From CAXMMR01 sp965198995 (lineage in GTDB: Bacteria; Pseudomonadota; Alphaproteobacteria; Acetobacterales; Acetobacteraceae), in the NCBI GenBank assembly GCA_965198995.1, contig CBDAQG010000001.1:434001-498000 (forward strand): a stretch of DNA of 64,000 bases, written 5' to 3'. A program made the translations under genes and the position numbers. Positions 1 through 7,442 of this stretch are shown here, one piece after another. Position 1 is the first letter of the stretch. The number at the start of each line of letters is the position of its first letter. The notes beneath the pieces were generated by a model. The model had not been told where the DNA came from, ran no database searches, and was given only the letters and a program-made list of their open reading frames with translations.

Positions 1-896
1 TGCCCCGCCACCCACCACTCGCCGAGCCCCGGCAGGTTGCGTCCATACCAGTCCGTCAGGCACTCCCGCGCCACCGCCGCCCCCAGCGGCACCCCGTCAT
101 TGACCCAGTCCTCCAGCGCCACGAACAGCTCCGCCGCCGCGCCCTCCTGGGGTGCGGCGCCAAACGCGCGATACTTCGCCGCAATCCGCCGCCGCTCCGC
201 CGGTGCCGCAAACGCCATCTGCAGCACGTCGACCGGCAGCGCCCCCGTCAACGCCATCAGCGGCTCCAGCCTCGGCAACATCGCCGCCAGCCGCCGCGCC
301 TCCGCCGCATCCTCGGGCGCATCCTCGGGATGGAAATCCCAGGGCGTCGCGAGCAAGGCCAGCCCCCGCGGCGCCCGCGGCGCCACCACCGCGGCCGCCA
401 GCGCCAGCAGCCCGCCCATGCAGTAGCCGAGCATCGCCCCGTCGCCCACCTGATGCGCCCGCACCACCCGCCCGACGTAGCCGGCAAGCCCCATCTGCCG
501 CTCGGCAGGCCCCGGCCAGCCCCAGTCGAGCAGCAACGGCCGCAACCCGCCGGCAGCCAGGTCGCGCAGCAGCGAGCGCCCTTCCATCAAATCGAGCACG
601 TGCGCGCGGTTGACCAGGCTCGGCACCACGAGCACCGACGGCGCCGCCTGATCCAGGCCGTAATCCAGCAGCCGCGCGCTGCCCTCTCGCCAGATGACCG
701 GCGGCTCAGCGGACCGGCGTTCGAACGGGTGGCGCCGATAGGCGGCAATGCCGGCCAGCAACGCCGCATCCATCGGCCCCACGCCCGCCGGCGGCAAGCC
801 CGATTGCATCGCCTCGAGCGTGGCGCCGGCCAGGTGCAGCATCAGCGGCCGCGGCCCACGCCGCCGCATCGGCCCGGCCAGCACGCCGCCGCTCAT
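1..896 (-). CDS. PhaC-like alpha/beta hydrolase (partial, C-terminus outside window)
   Basis: Seen: about 298 codons from ATG at 896 to the window edge. An early segment reads VVPSLVNRAHVLDL and the nucleophile elbow reads GYCMGG (Cys near residue 159), the lipase-like box with cysteine typical of poly-3-hydroxyalkanoate synthases. The long N-terminal domain of class I PhaC is missing, so this is the short hydrolase-like form. Known: PhaC polymerises 3-hydroxyacyl-CoA into storage granules. Inferred: a PHA polymerase or PHA-related thioesterase. The start overlaps the stop of a small upstream ORF (ATGA), and the PHA regulator phaR is divergent next door. The catalytic Asp and His should lie beyond the edge and cannot be checked. 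Confidence 0.75.
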   Translation of the reverse strand, partial: MSGGVLAGPMRRRGPRPLMLHLAGATLEAMQSGLPPAGVGPMDAALLAGIAAYRRHPFERRSAEPPVIWREGSARLLDYGLDQAAPSVLVVPSLVNRAHVLDLMEGRSLLRDLAAGGLRPLLLDWGWPGPAERQMGLAGYVGRVVRAHQVGDGAMLGYCMGGLLALAAAVVAPRAPRGLALLATPWDFHPEDAPEDAAEARRLAAMLPRLEPLMALTGALPVDVLQMAFAAPAERRRIAAKYRAFGAAPQEGAAAELFVALEDWVNDGVPLGAAVARECLTDWYGRNLPGLGEWWVAG

Positions 897-1087
897 GGCG
901 TCGATGCGTCAGGCCGCCACAGCGCCTCCAAGGCGGCACGCAATTCGCAAAGCTCCGGGTCCGCCGCCAACGCCGCCAGCTCGCTCTGCCAAATCGTCAG
1001 ACAATCGGCCGCCAGCCGCGCTTCGCCCTCGCGCGGGCCGGCGTGTTCGGGCAAGGTCTCCACCCCGTCCTGCTGCATTCGCGTCAT
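893..1087 (-). CDS. small conserved-looking protein coupled to the PhaC-like gene
   Basis: A 64-residue ORF starting MTRMQQDGVETL and ending LRAALEALWRPDASTP. It is rich in Ala, Leu and Glu and looks helical in its second half (ADCLTIWQSELAALAADPEL). Its TGA overlaps the ATG of the hydrolase gene by one base, a usual sign of translational coupling. I do not recognise the family. The position suggests a short partner or phasin-like accessory of the PHA enzyme, which is inference only. Confidence 0.5.
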   Translation of the reverse strand: MTRMQQDGVETLPEHAGPREGEARLAADCLTIWQSELAALAADPELCELRAALEALWRPDASTP

Positions 1088-1198
1088 GGCCTTCACATAT
1101 ACACGCCTGCGCGATGAGGACGTGGTGGATCGGTCCCCGGAACCCCCCGAGGGATCGCCCGCGACGATACTGAAGAAGATCACGCGCTGGAGGCACGA

Positions 1199-1933
1199 AT
1201 GACACAGCAGGCCGAGACCCAGGACGTCGCCGACCACCCGCCCGTGGTGATCAAGAAATACGCCAACCGACGCCTGTACAATACCGAGAGCTCGAGCTAC
1301 ATCACGCTCGACACCCTGGCCGTCATGGTCAGCCACGGCCGCGACTTCGTCGTCTACGATGCCCGCACCGGCGACGACATCACCCGCTCGGTGCTCACCC
1401 AGATCATCGTCGAGGAGGAGGCCAAGGGAAAGGCCGCCCTGCCCACCTCGTTCCTCCGCCAGCTCATCGGCTTCTACGGCGGCGCCTTCCCGGCCCTCAT
1501 GCCGCGCTACGTCGAGCAAACCATGTCCGGCTTCGCCCGCCAGCAGGAGCAGGTACGCAGCGCCGTGCAGCAGACCATGGGCTCGCTGATGCCGCCCGGC
1601 CTGGAGGAGATCGGTCGCCAGAACATGGCGATGATGGAGCGGGCGCTCAGCCTGTTCAGCCCGTTCTACCGCCCCGGCGCCACCACCGGGGAGCCCGGCG
1701 CCACCGTGCCGCCGGCGGAGCACGTCCAGCCGGAGGACTCAGTCGTCGACGAGCTGATCCGGCTACGCGCCGAAGTCGCGCTGCTCAAGACCGAGCTCGC
1801 CCTCGCCCAGCAAAGCCAGCATCAGCCCGCATTGCATCAGCCCGCGCTGCATCAGCACGTGCCGCATCAGCATGGCGCCTCGGAGGAGATGCCCAGCGCC
1901 GAGGTCACCCGCCTGCCCGCCAAGACCGGCTGA
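1199..1933 (+). CDS. phaR: polyhydroxyalkanoate synthesis repressor PhaR
   Basis: A 244-residue protein. Residues about 16-80 match the PHB/PHA accumulation regulator DNA-binding domain (VVIKKYANRRLYNTESSSY, then YDARTGDDITRSVLTQII). The middle is the PhaR helical region (FLRQLIGFYGGAFPALMPRYVEQ), and a leucine-heptad stretch near residues 180-205 could be a short coiled coil. Known: PhaR binds DNA and PHA granules and represses phasin and PHA genes. It is divergent from the PhaC-like gene, so the roughly 110-bp gap may hold its operator. Odd: the C-terminus carries a His/Gln-rich repeat (LHQPALHQHVPHQHG), described under findings. Confidence 0.93.
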   Translation: MTQQAETQDVADHPPVVIKKYANRRLYNTESSSYITLDTLAVMVSHGRDFVVYDARTGDDITRSVLTQIIVEEEAKGKAALPTSFLRQLIGFYGGAFPALMPRYVEQTMSGFARQQEQVRSAVQQTMGSLMPPGLEEIGRQNMAMMERALSLFSPFYRPGATTGEPGATVPPAEHVQPEDSVVDELIRLRAEVALLKTELALAQQSQHQPALHQPALHQHVPHQHGASEEMPSAEVTRLPAKTG

Positions 1934-1958
1934 TCCCCACCCGCGCCAGGCGGCACGC

Positions 1959-2114
1959 TCAAGCCTGACCGTGCACCAGCCCACCATCATGCCCCTCGTC
2001 GTCGGGGTGCGGCACGCTCGCCGTCCGCACCCCGGCCGGCGTGCTGCTCGCCCAACCATGGGCATGCACCAGCCCGTCATCATGGTCGGCCATCTCGTCA
2101 AACTGGCTGCTCAT
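1959..2114 (-). CDS. small acidic/His-rich protein, unknown
   Basis: A 51-residue ORF (MSSQFDEMADHDDGLVHAHG... ending DDEGHDGGLVHGQA). The start was chosen at ATG 2114 because GGCGAGGAG lies 7 bases upstream, a strong ribosome binding site. The motif HD[DG]GLVH occurs twice, at about residues 11-16 and 43-48, so the protein is a loose internal repeat rich in His and Asp. It converges on phaR. No function is recognised; metal binding is possible but unproven. Confidence 0.5.
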   Translation of the reverse strand: MSSQFDEMADHDDGLVHAHGWASSTPAGVRTASVPHPDDEGHDGGLVHGQA

Positions 2115-2345
2115 CACTCGGCTCCTCGCCCTCACTGAGCCCATCCTACCCGACCAAACCCCAACCCGACGCCGCGCCGACGCCGCCTCGCGCGGAATGC
2201 CGTAAAGACTTCACACCACCGACTGTAAAAACCGCTCCGATATCGACACACCGACGTCGACACGCCGACGCTAAAAATCGGCGCACCCCCTGCATCCATG
2301 TCGCCTTTCCAGCCCCAGAGTAGTGCGGGCAAAGGGAGGTCGCGG

Positions 2346-2537
2346 ATGACGGATGCCTGGCGTGCCGCCTGCCGCCTGCGAGACGAGTTCGGCGCCAAGG
2401 CCGGCATCGTCGCCGCCCTGCGATCCGACGAGCTCGGCCAGCGCGGCGATCAAACCGGCCGCCTCGCCTGGCTGCAGGTCCTGGCCGCCCTCGACGAACT
2501 CGACCGCGGCAACGCACCGGACGATGTCTGGCACTGA
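2346..2537 (+). CDS. small hypothetical protein (DUF6961-like)
   Basis: A 63-residue ORF, MTDAWRAACRLRDEFGAK..., ending ALDELDRGNAPDDVWH. The start at 2346 has GGGAGG six bases upstream; an upstream in-frame ATG at 2298 lacks this. The layout (helix, AALRSDELGQRGDQTGRLAWLQVLAALDEL) resembles small alphaproteobacterial proteins grouped as DUF6961, by memory of the pattern only. Function unknown. It stands alone between phaR and a repeat block. Confidence 0.5.
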   Translation: MTDAWRAACRLRDEFGAKAGIVAALRSDELGQRGDQTGRLAWLQVLAALDELDRGNAPDDVWH

Positions 2538-2540
2538 CGT

Positions 2541-2595
2541 AAGGCAAGGGCTCTGCCCTTGACCCGCCAAGGGCCCGAGGCCCTTGGATCCCATT
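2541..2595. repeat. family-A repeat, two GC hairpins
   Basis: Two adjacent inverted repeats: CAAGGGCTCTGCCCTTG (2545-2561) and a hairpin built on CCAAGGGC / GCCCTTGG (2567-2587). It lies directly after the small ORF and could act as its transcript end. Confidence 0.7.
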
Positions 2596-2655
2596 AACTG
2601 ATGCGAGCCATCGTGCCGTCGACGCCACGAAACGCCGGCAGCAACGCACTTATAA

Positions 2656-2784
2656 AATGGATTTTAAAGGCTCCGCCTTTAATGGGGTCAAGGGGCGGAG
2701 TGAGCCAAAGGTTCCGACTGCGCGAAGCGCAGGTGGAAAGGCTCACGGATGGAAAGCCCCTTGCCTTGCCTTGCCTTGCCTTGC
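2656..2784 (+). repeat. family-A repeat, long form, ending in TTGCC tandem
   Basis: Begins TGGATTTTAAAGGCTCCGCC (AAAGGC/GCCTTT hairpin) and continues through GGCGGAGTGAGCC and a GCGCGAAGCGC hairpin to GGAAAGCCCC. It ends in four TTGCC pentamers against the stop of the MFS pump gene. The closest full-length relative is at 7313-7430. Confidence 0.75.
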
Positions 2785-2785
2785 T

Positions 2786-4330
2786 TCACTTCGGCCGCGA
2801 CTGCGTCACCGGCGCTTCCCGCTCGAAGCACACCAGCGCAATGCCCACCACACACGCCAGCGCCAGCCACCCATACGTGTCGGCAAACGCCTGCACCGTC
2901 GCGTTCTCCCGGATCGCCCCCAGCACGCCCACCGGCCCCTGCAGCAGCAGCCGCACGTCGCTGGCATACCGCCCCGGCACCACGTGCTGGATCTCCACGT
3001 TGGAATGCACCCGCTCGCGCACGGTCACGATCGCCTGCCCGATCACCGAGCCGCCCGCCACCGCCAGGTTGCGCACGAAATTGAACAGCGTGCCGCCGGA
3101 CAGCCCGTCCATCGGCGTCAGCACCGACGTGGTCAGGAACACCAGCGGTCCAAACGCGAGCGGCCAGGCGCCGGCCTGCAGCACCAGCGACAGCATGTAG
3201 TCGTTGCCGTCCCACGAGGGTGTGACGAAGGTGTCGATGCTCAGCCCGCCGCCCATCACCAGCAGCCCGAAACCGACCAGGATCCGGGCGTCGATGCGCT
3301 TGAGCAGCACCACCATCAGCGGCGCCGAGATCGCCTGGGTGATCAGCAGCCACAGCAGGATGTTGCCGGTCTGCAGCGGCTTGAGGCCGCGGATCAGCAT
3401 CTCCTCCTGCGCCATCAGGTATGACGGCCCCAGGATCGCCAGGTCGAACACCACCACCAGGATGAGCCCGAGCGTGAAGTTGCGCCGCCCGAGCAGCGAC
3501 AGGTCGATCAGCGGCTTGGCGGTGAACAGGTCGTTGATGACGAACGCGATCAGGAAGAACCCCGTGCCGGCGAACAGCGCGGTGACCAGGCCGTTGTCGA
3601 ACCAGTCGAGCCGCTGCCCCTGGTCGAGCCCGGCGGCGACCATGCAGGCGGCGAGGAACAGGCAGATCAGCGAGAAGTAGTCGGTGCCGGCAAACGCCTC
3701 CCACTTGATCGGCTGGCTCGGCAGGAAGGCGTAGCTCAGCACCAGCGCCACCGGCGTCAGCGGCGCCGTCATGTAGAAGACCGTCTGCCAGGTGATGAGG
3801 TCGGTATCCACCCCGGCGATGCTGTTGCAGAACAGCGGCACGGTGGTGGTCAGCAGCACGTAGACGGCAAACCCCACCGCCCGGTTGCGCGCCGGCAGGT
3901 ATTGCAGCAGGCAAACCAGGAACAGCGGCGTCAGCCCGCCCTGGGCGAAGCCCTGGATCGTGCGCAGGATGATCAGCGTGCGATAGTCCGGCGCGTCCGG
4001 GCACAGCATGTCGGCCACCGCGAACACGATCACCATCGACGGGATCACCCGTCGCGGCGAGAAGATCTGCGCCAGCCACGGCGTCAGCGGCACGATGCCG
4101 ACAAAGCCGACGAGGTAGGCGGTGTACAGCCAGGAGCCCTCGTCCCGCCCCAGGCCGAAGCCGCCGACGACGTCGTTCTGCGCCAGGCTGCCGAGCCGCT
4201 GGTCGATCGAGCCGAGCAGCGCCGCCAGCGCAGCACCCGCCAGCCCGAGCAGCTGATGGCGCGTCAACGACGGCTCCAGCCCCGCATCCGCCATCGGCGG
4301 CCGGATCAGCGTGCCAAGCCGCGACAGCAT
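2786..4330 (-). CDS. DHA2-family MFS multidrug efflux pump (EmrB-like)
   Basis: A 514-residue integral membrane protein with about 14 predicted membrane segments, the length and layout of EmrB/QacA-type proton antiporters. Visible: the long loop GLGRDEGSWLYTAYLVGFVGIVPLTPWLAQIFSPRR between segments 1 and 2, and LRTIQGFAQGGLTPLF in the motif C region. Start ATG 4330, three bases after the HlyD gene stop. Known: EmrB pairs with a membrane-fusion protein and TolC. Both partners are present here (two HlyD-type genes upstream, a TolC-type gene divergent), so a three-part efflux system is likely. Substrate unknown. Confidence 0.88.
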   Translation of the reverse strand: MLSRLGTLIRPPMADAGLEPSLTRHQLLGLAGAALAALLGSIDQRLGSLAQNDVVGGFGLGRDEGSWLYTAYLVGFVGIVPLTPWLAQIFSPRRVIPSMVIVFAVADMLCPDAPDYRTLIILRTIQGFAQGGLTPLFLVCLLQYLPARNRAVGFAVYVLLTTTVPLFCNSIAGVDTDLITWQTVFYMTAPLTPVALVLSYAFLPSQPIKWEAFAGTDYFSLICLFLAACMVAAGLDQGQRLDWFDNGLVTALFAGTGFFLIAFVINDLFTAKPLIDLSLLGRRNFTLGLILVVVFDLAILGPSYLMAQEEMLIRGLKPLQTGNILLWLLITQAISAPLMVVLLKRIDARILVGFGLLVMGGGLSIDTFVTPSWDGNDYMLSLVLQAGAWPLAFGPLVFLTTSVLTPMDGLSGGTLFNFVRNLAVAGGSVIGQAIVTVRERVHSNVEIQHVVPGRYASDVRLLLQGPVGVLGAIRENATVQAFADTYGWLALACVVGIALVCFEREAPVTQSRPK

Positions 4331-4332
4331 CG

Positions 4333-5865
4333 TCACCGCGCCGGGCGCCCCGGCTGCCCGGGCGACGCCGGGCTGGCCGGCCGGTCGAGCGGCCGCAGCG
4401 GCGCCGGCGCCGCCTCCGGTAACACCGGCGCCCCGCCCGGCCCCGCCGGGGCTGCATGCGGCGGCGGCATCTGCGGCCCGCCCGCGCCCGGGCCGATGGT
4501 CCCCGCCCCGGTGCCGCCGCCCGCGCCCCCGCCAGTCCCGGCCGGCGTGGTGAACACGTGCACCTCCACCGAGAGCCCTGGGATCAGCCGGCGGAACAGC
4601 GACGGCGGCCCGCCGGCCGGCGGGCTCGGGTCGAGCCAGCTCGGGTCCAGCGCCACCTTGACCGGGATGCGCTGCACCACCTTGGTGAAGTTGCCGGTCG
4701 CGCGGTCCGGCGGCAGCGTCGTCTCGCGCGCCTGCGCCACCGGCGCGATGCTGTCGACCCGCCCGGTGATCTCGTACTGCGGAAACGCGTCCACATGCAC
4801 GCGCGCGCGCTGGCCCGGCTGCATGAAGGTGAGCTGCTCCTCGCGGAAATACGCCACCGCCCACACGTCGCGCAGCGAGACGAAGCCGATCAGCGGCTGC
4901 CCGGCGGCGACATACTGGCCGAGATAGGCCAGCCGCTCGGTCACCACCCCGTCCTCGGGCGCCACCACCTGCGTGTAGCCCAGCGTGATCCCGGCATCGG
5001 CCAGCGACGCCCGACGCTGCTCCAGCGTCGCCTGCCCGGCGGCCAGCTCGGCGCGCAGCACGCCGATCCGGGCCTGCTGCTGGCGGCTGAGCTCGACATC
5101 GGCCTCGACCTGGGTGCGGTCGCGCCGGTCATCGGCGGTCGCCTGCTCCCAGTTGCGCCGCAGCTCGCCGGCGGTGCCGAGCAGCGCCACCTGTCTCGCG
5201 AGCTCGCGGCTCGAGCGATACTCGGCCGCCTGGCTGGCGACGACCGTGGCGTTCGCCGTCTGCACCGCCGCCTCCTGCTCGGCGATCTCCGCCTGCAGCG
5301 TGCTCACCGTGGCGGCCGCCTGCTCGACCGCGGCGCGCGCCGCGTCGGTCTGGCTGCGATAGGTGTCCGGCTCGACCTCGTAGAGCAGCTGCCCCTGATG
5401 GACGAGCGCGTCGTCGTCGATGCCGACCCGGGTGATCAGCCCCTCGACCCGCGCGGCGATCACCACCGGGTTGCCGCGCAGCTGCGCATCCAGGGTGCCG
5501 GTCGGGCTGCCATTGTAGCGGAACGCCTTCCAGTCGAGCAGCAGCACCAGCACCAGCGCCAGGCCGGCCGCCGCGACGATCCCGCGGACCAGCAGCGCCC
5601 GTCCCTCCGTCGTCTGCTTCCCCTGCGCCTTGGCGGCGGCCTGCTCGTCCTTGGCCTTCCGGCTTTGCTGCTGCTCCTCGAGCTTCTTCTGGGTGGCGAG
5701 CTTGTTCTCGCCCTTTTTATAGTCGCTGATCCCCGGCTCGTCCGGCGGCACCTTGCCCCCGCCCCCGCCCCCGCTTTCGCCTTCGCCCCCGCCTTCGCCC
5801 CCGCCTTCGCCGCCGCCCCCTTCTTCGCCCCCGCCTTCGCTTTTGTCGTCGTCGTCCTCGCTCAT
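4333..5865 (-). CDS. HlyD/EmrA-family membrane-fusion protein with Gly/Glu-rich N-terminus
   Basis: A 510-residue protein. Order: a cytoplasmic tail of about 100 residues starting with an acidic Gly/Glu/Ser run, a charged Lys/Gln/Glu helix, one membrane anchor (about 100-120, GIVAAAGLALVLVLLLDW), a biotinyl-lipoyl-like half (NPVVIAARVEGLITRVGIDD), a long coiled-coil hairpin (about 165-290), the second lipoyl half (GYTQVVAPEDGVVTERLAYLG), a beta-barrel domain with GNFTKVVQRIPVKV, and a Pro/Gly/Ala-rich tail. Start ATG 5865 overlaps the upstream adaptor stop. Known: periplasmic adaptor linking an MFS pump to TolC. Both low-complexity ends are unusual for EmrA, which is usually 350-400 residues. 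Confidence 0.85.
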   Translation of the reverse strand: MSEDDDDKSEGGGEEGGGGEGGGEGGGEGESGGGGGGKVPPDEPGISDYKKGENKLATQKKLEEQQQSRKAKDEQAAAKAQGKQTTEGRALLVRGIVAAAGLALVLVLLLDWKAFRYNGSPTGTLDAQLRGNPVVIAARVEGLITRVGIDDDALVHQGQLLYEVEPDTYRSQTDAARAAVEQAAATVSTLQAEIAEQEAAVQTANATVVASQAAEYRSSRELARQVALLGTAGELRRNWEQATADDRRDRTQVEADVELSRQQQARIGVLRAELAAGQATLEQRRASLADAGITLGYTQVVAPEDGVVTERLAYLGQYVAAGQPLIGFVSLRDVWAVAYFREEQLTFMQPGQRARVHVDAFPQYEITGRVDSIAPVAQARETTLPPDRATGNFTKVVQRIPVKVALDPSWLDPSPPAGGPPSLFRRLIPGLSVEVHVFTTPAGTGGGAGGGTGAGTIGPGAGGPQMPPPHAAPAGPGGAPVLPEAAPAPLRPLDRPASPASPGQPGRPAR

Positions 5866-6983
5866 CGCACCGGCACCACCGGGGCAAGCACCGGCGCGCC
5901 GGGCGCCGTGATCACCCGCACGATCGCCGACATGCCCGGACGCACCCGGTCGTGCAGCGCCCCCGCCTCGTCGTCGAGCCCGATCTTCACCGGCACCCGC
6001 TGCACCACCTTGGTGTAGTTGCCGGTGGTGTTGTCCGGCGGCAGCGGGCTCATCTGCTGCCCGGTCAGCGGCGACATGCCCACGACATGAGCGCGCAACA
6101 CCACGCCCGGATAGGTGTCGAGCCGCACCTCCGCCGCCTGCCCCACCCCCATGTCGGTCACCTGCCGCTCGGTGAAGTTGGCGTCGACCCAGACGGTGTC
6201 GAGCGGCGTCAGGTCGATCACCGCCATCCCCGGCTCCAGCAGCGAGCCGACCCGCACCCGCCGCACCCCCACCACGCCGTCGCGCGGCGCCCGCAGCACC
6301 GTGTAGCCGAGCCGGATCCGGGCCAGCTCCAGCGCCGCCTGCTGCACGTCCACCTGCGCCTCGGCGCTGAGCCGCTGGCCCTGCAGCACGCCGATGGAAC
6401 GCCGCCGCTCCGCCGTCATCGCGTCGGCCTGCACCGTCTGCGCCGCCGTCACCTCGGCCGCCGCCGTGGCGCTGTCCAGCGTCCGGGCGAGGCCCAGCAC
6501 GGTCGGCAGCAGCACGCGCTGGCGCTCCGCCTCCAGCCGCGCCCGCCAATGCTCTGCCCGCATCCCGCTCGCCTGCAGCTCCGACTGCCGCACCTGAAGC
6601 TGCGCAATGCCGATCTCCGCATCGATCCGGCCGAGCTGCGCCCGCGCCGCCTCCACGTACGCCTCGGCCGCGCGCACGGCCGCCGCATAGTCGTCGCTCT
6701 CCAGCTCGGCAATGCTCTGCCCGGCCCGCACGGCCTGGTTGTCGTCGACGTCGAGCCGGACCAGGTAGCCGGCGACCCGCGGCGACAACGGCGTGACGTC
6801 GCCATCGGCGTAAGCGTCGTCGGTCTCCGGGTTGCGCCGGCTGTCGAGCGGATCGTCCCAGCTCACCAGAAACACGACCGCCACGACGAGACAGCCCAGC
6901 ACCCCGCAGAACACCAGAAAATAGCGCAGCCCCTTGCGCTCGCTCTGCTGCTTGCGCCGCTTGCGTTCGTCCTCGTCTGTCAG
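5862..6983 (-). CDS. HlyD/EmrA-family membrane-fusion protein, probable CTG start
   Basis: A second adaptor, 373 residues if started at CTG 6983, giving (M)TDEDERKRRKQQSERKGLRYF before the membrane anchor FLVFCGVLGCLVVAVVFLV. This start has AAGGTG five bases upstream and gives the charged N-terminus expected before an anchor. The next option, GTG 6914, would begin inside the anchor. No in-frame ATG precedes it. Core motifs: ETDDAYADGDVTPLSPRVAGYL, a coiled coil, LGYTVLRAPRDGVVG and GNYTKVVQRVPVKIGL, all EmrA-like. First gene of the efflux operon, followed by the second adaptor (4-base overlap) and the pump. Two different adaptors for one pump is uncommon. Confidence 0.8.
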   Translation of the reverse strand: MTDEDERKRRKQQSERKGLRYFLVFCGVLGCLVVAVVFLVSWDDPLDSRRNPETDDAYADGDVTPLSPRVAGYLVRLDVDDNQAVRAGQSIAELESDDYAAAVRAAEAYVEAARAQLGRIDAEIGIAQLQVRQSELQASGMRAEHWRARLEAERQRVLLPTVLGLARTLDSATAAAEVTAAQTVQADAMTAERRRSIGVLQGQRLSAEAQVDVQQAALELARIRLGYTVLRAPRDGVVGVRRVRVGSLLEPGMAVIDLTPLDTVWVDANFTERQVTDMGVGQAAEVRLDTYPGVVLRAHVVGMSPLTGQQMSPLPPDNTTGNYTKVVQRVPVKIGLDDEAGALHDRVRPGMSAIVRVITAPGAPVLAPVVPVR

Positions 6984-7010
6984 CTTGTCACCTTGAAGAG
7001 AAAAGGAAGG

Positions 7011-7083
7011 CCAGGGCTCTGCCCTGGACCCGTCACGCGCAAGCGTGCATTCGCACGACGGGGCCCGCGGCCCCAGACCCGCG
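7011..7083. repeat. family-A repeat at the 5' end of the HlyD gene
   Basis: Hairpins CCAGGGCTCTGCCCTGG (7011-7027) and GGGGCCCGCGGCCCC (7060-7074), with CGCGCAAGCGTGC between. It ends about 28 bases from the proposed CTG start of the adaptor gene. Confidence 0.65.
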
Positions 7084-7146
7084 TCTTGCTTGGCAAGCCA
7101 TCAAATCTTACCTCGCCACCACACTGAACTCGCCGTGAGAAATGAC

Positions 7147-7190
7147 TGGATTCTAAAGGCTCCGCCTTCAACGGGGTATAGAGGTTGGAG
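7147..7190 (+). repeat. family-A repeat fragment
   Basis: GGATTCTAAAGGCTCCGCC followed by a diverged CAACGGGGTATAGAGG. It is a degraded left end of the long form that sits intact at 7313. Confidence 0.5.
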
Positions 7191-7312
7191 ACATACCTCG
7201 ATCGCCCCTGGCCGTCCTCATGAAGAGATCGTGCTCGTCGTTCATCTTGCTTGGCGAAGCCAGTCAATCCTACTCCCACCACACTGAACTCGCCCTGGAG
7301 TCATGGATAAGG

Positions 7313-7430
7313 AATGGATTTTAAAGGCTCCGCCTTTAATGGGGTCCAGGGGCGGAGTGAGCCCCAAGGTTCCGACGGCGCGACGCGCCGTTGGAAGGGC
7401 TCACGGAGGGAAAGCCCTTGGCCTTCCTTT
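7313..7430 (+). repeat. family-A repeat, long form, abutting the tolC-like start
   Basis: Runs from TGGATTTTAAAGGCTCCGCC through GGCGGAGTGAGCCCC, an inverted GGCGCGACGCGCC core, and AGGGCTCACGGAGGGAAAGC. It is open in the tolC reading frame, so it extends that ORF artificially to 7314. Confidence 0.75.
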
Positions 7431-7442
7431 TCTGCCTGCCTC

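Larger units (their letters stand above)
6984..7442. other. repeat-filled intergenic region between the efflux operon and tolC-like gene
   Basis: 459 bp with no convincing gene. It holds three family-A repeats and a diverged direct duplication: about 7083-7165 resembles about 7243-7335, sharing CTTGCTTGGC and ACCACACTGAACTCGCC, and each copy is followed by a GGATT-TAAAGGCTCCGCC block. Promoters for both divergent transcripts must be here, but I cannot point to clear -35/-10 boxes. Confidence 0.6.

Noticed and set aside
6980..7282. A 100-codon minus-strand ORF upstream of the efflux adaptor
   Set aside because: It is made mostly of family-A repeat translation (LKAEPLESSHF, GPGQSPGLP) and ends over the adaptor start.
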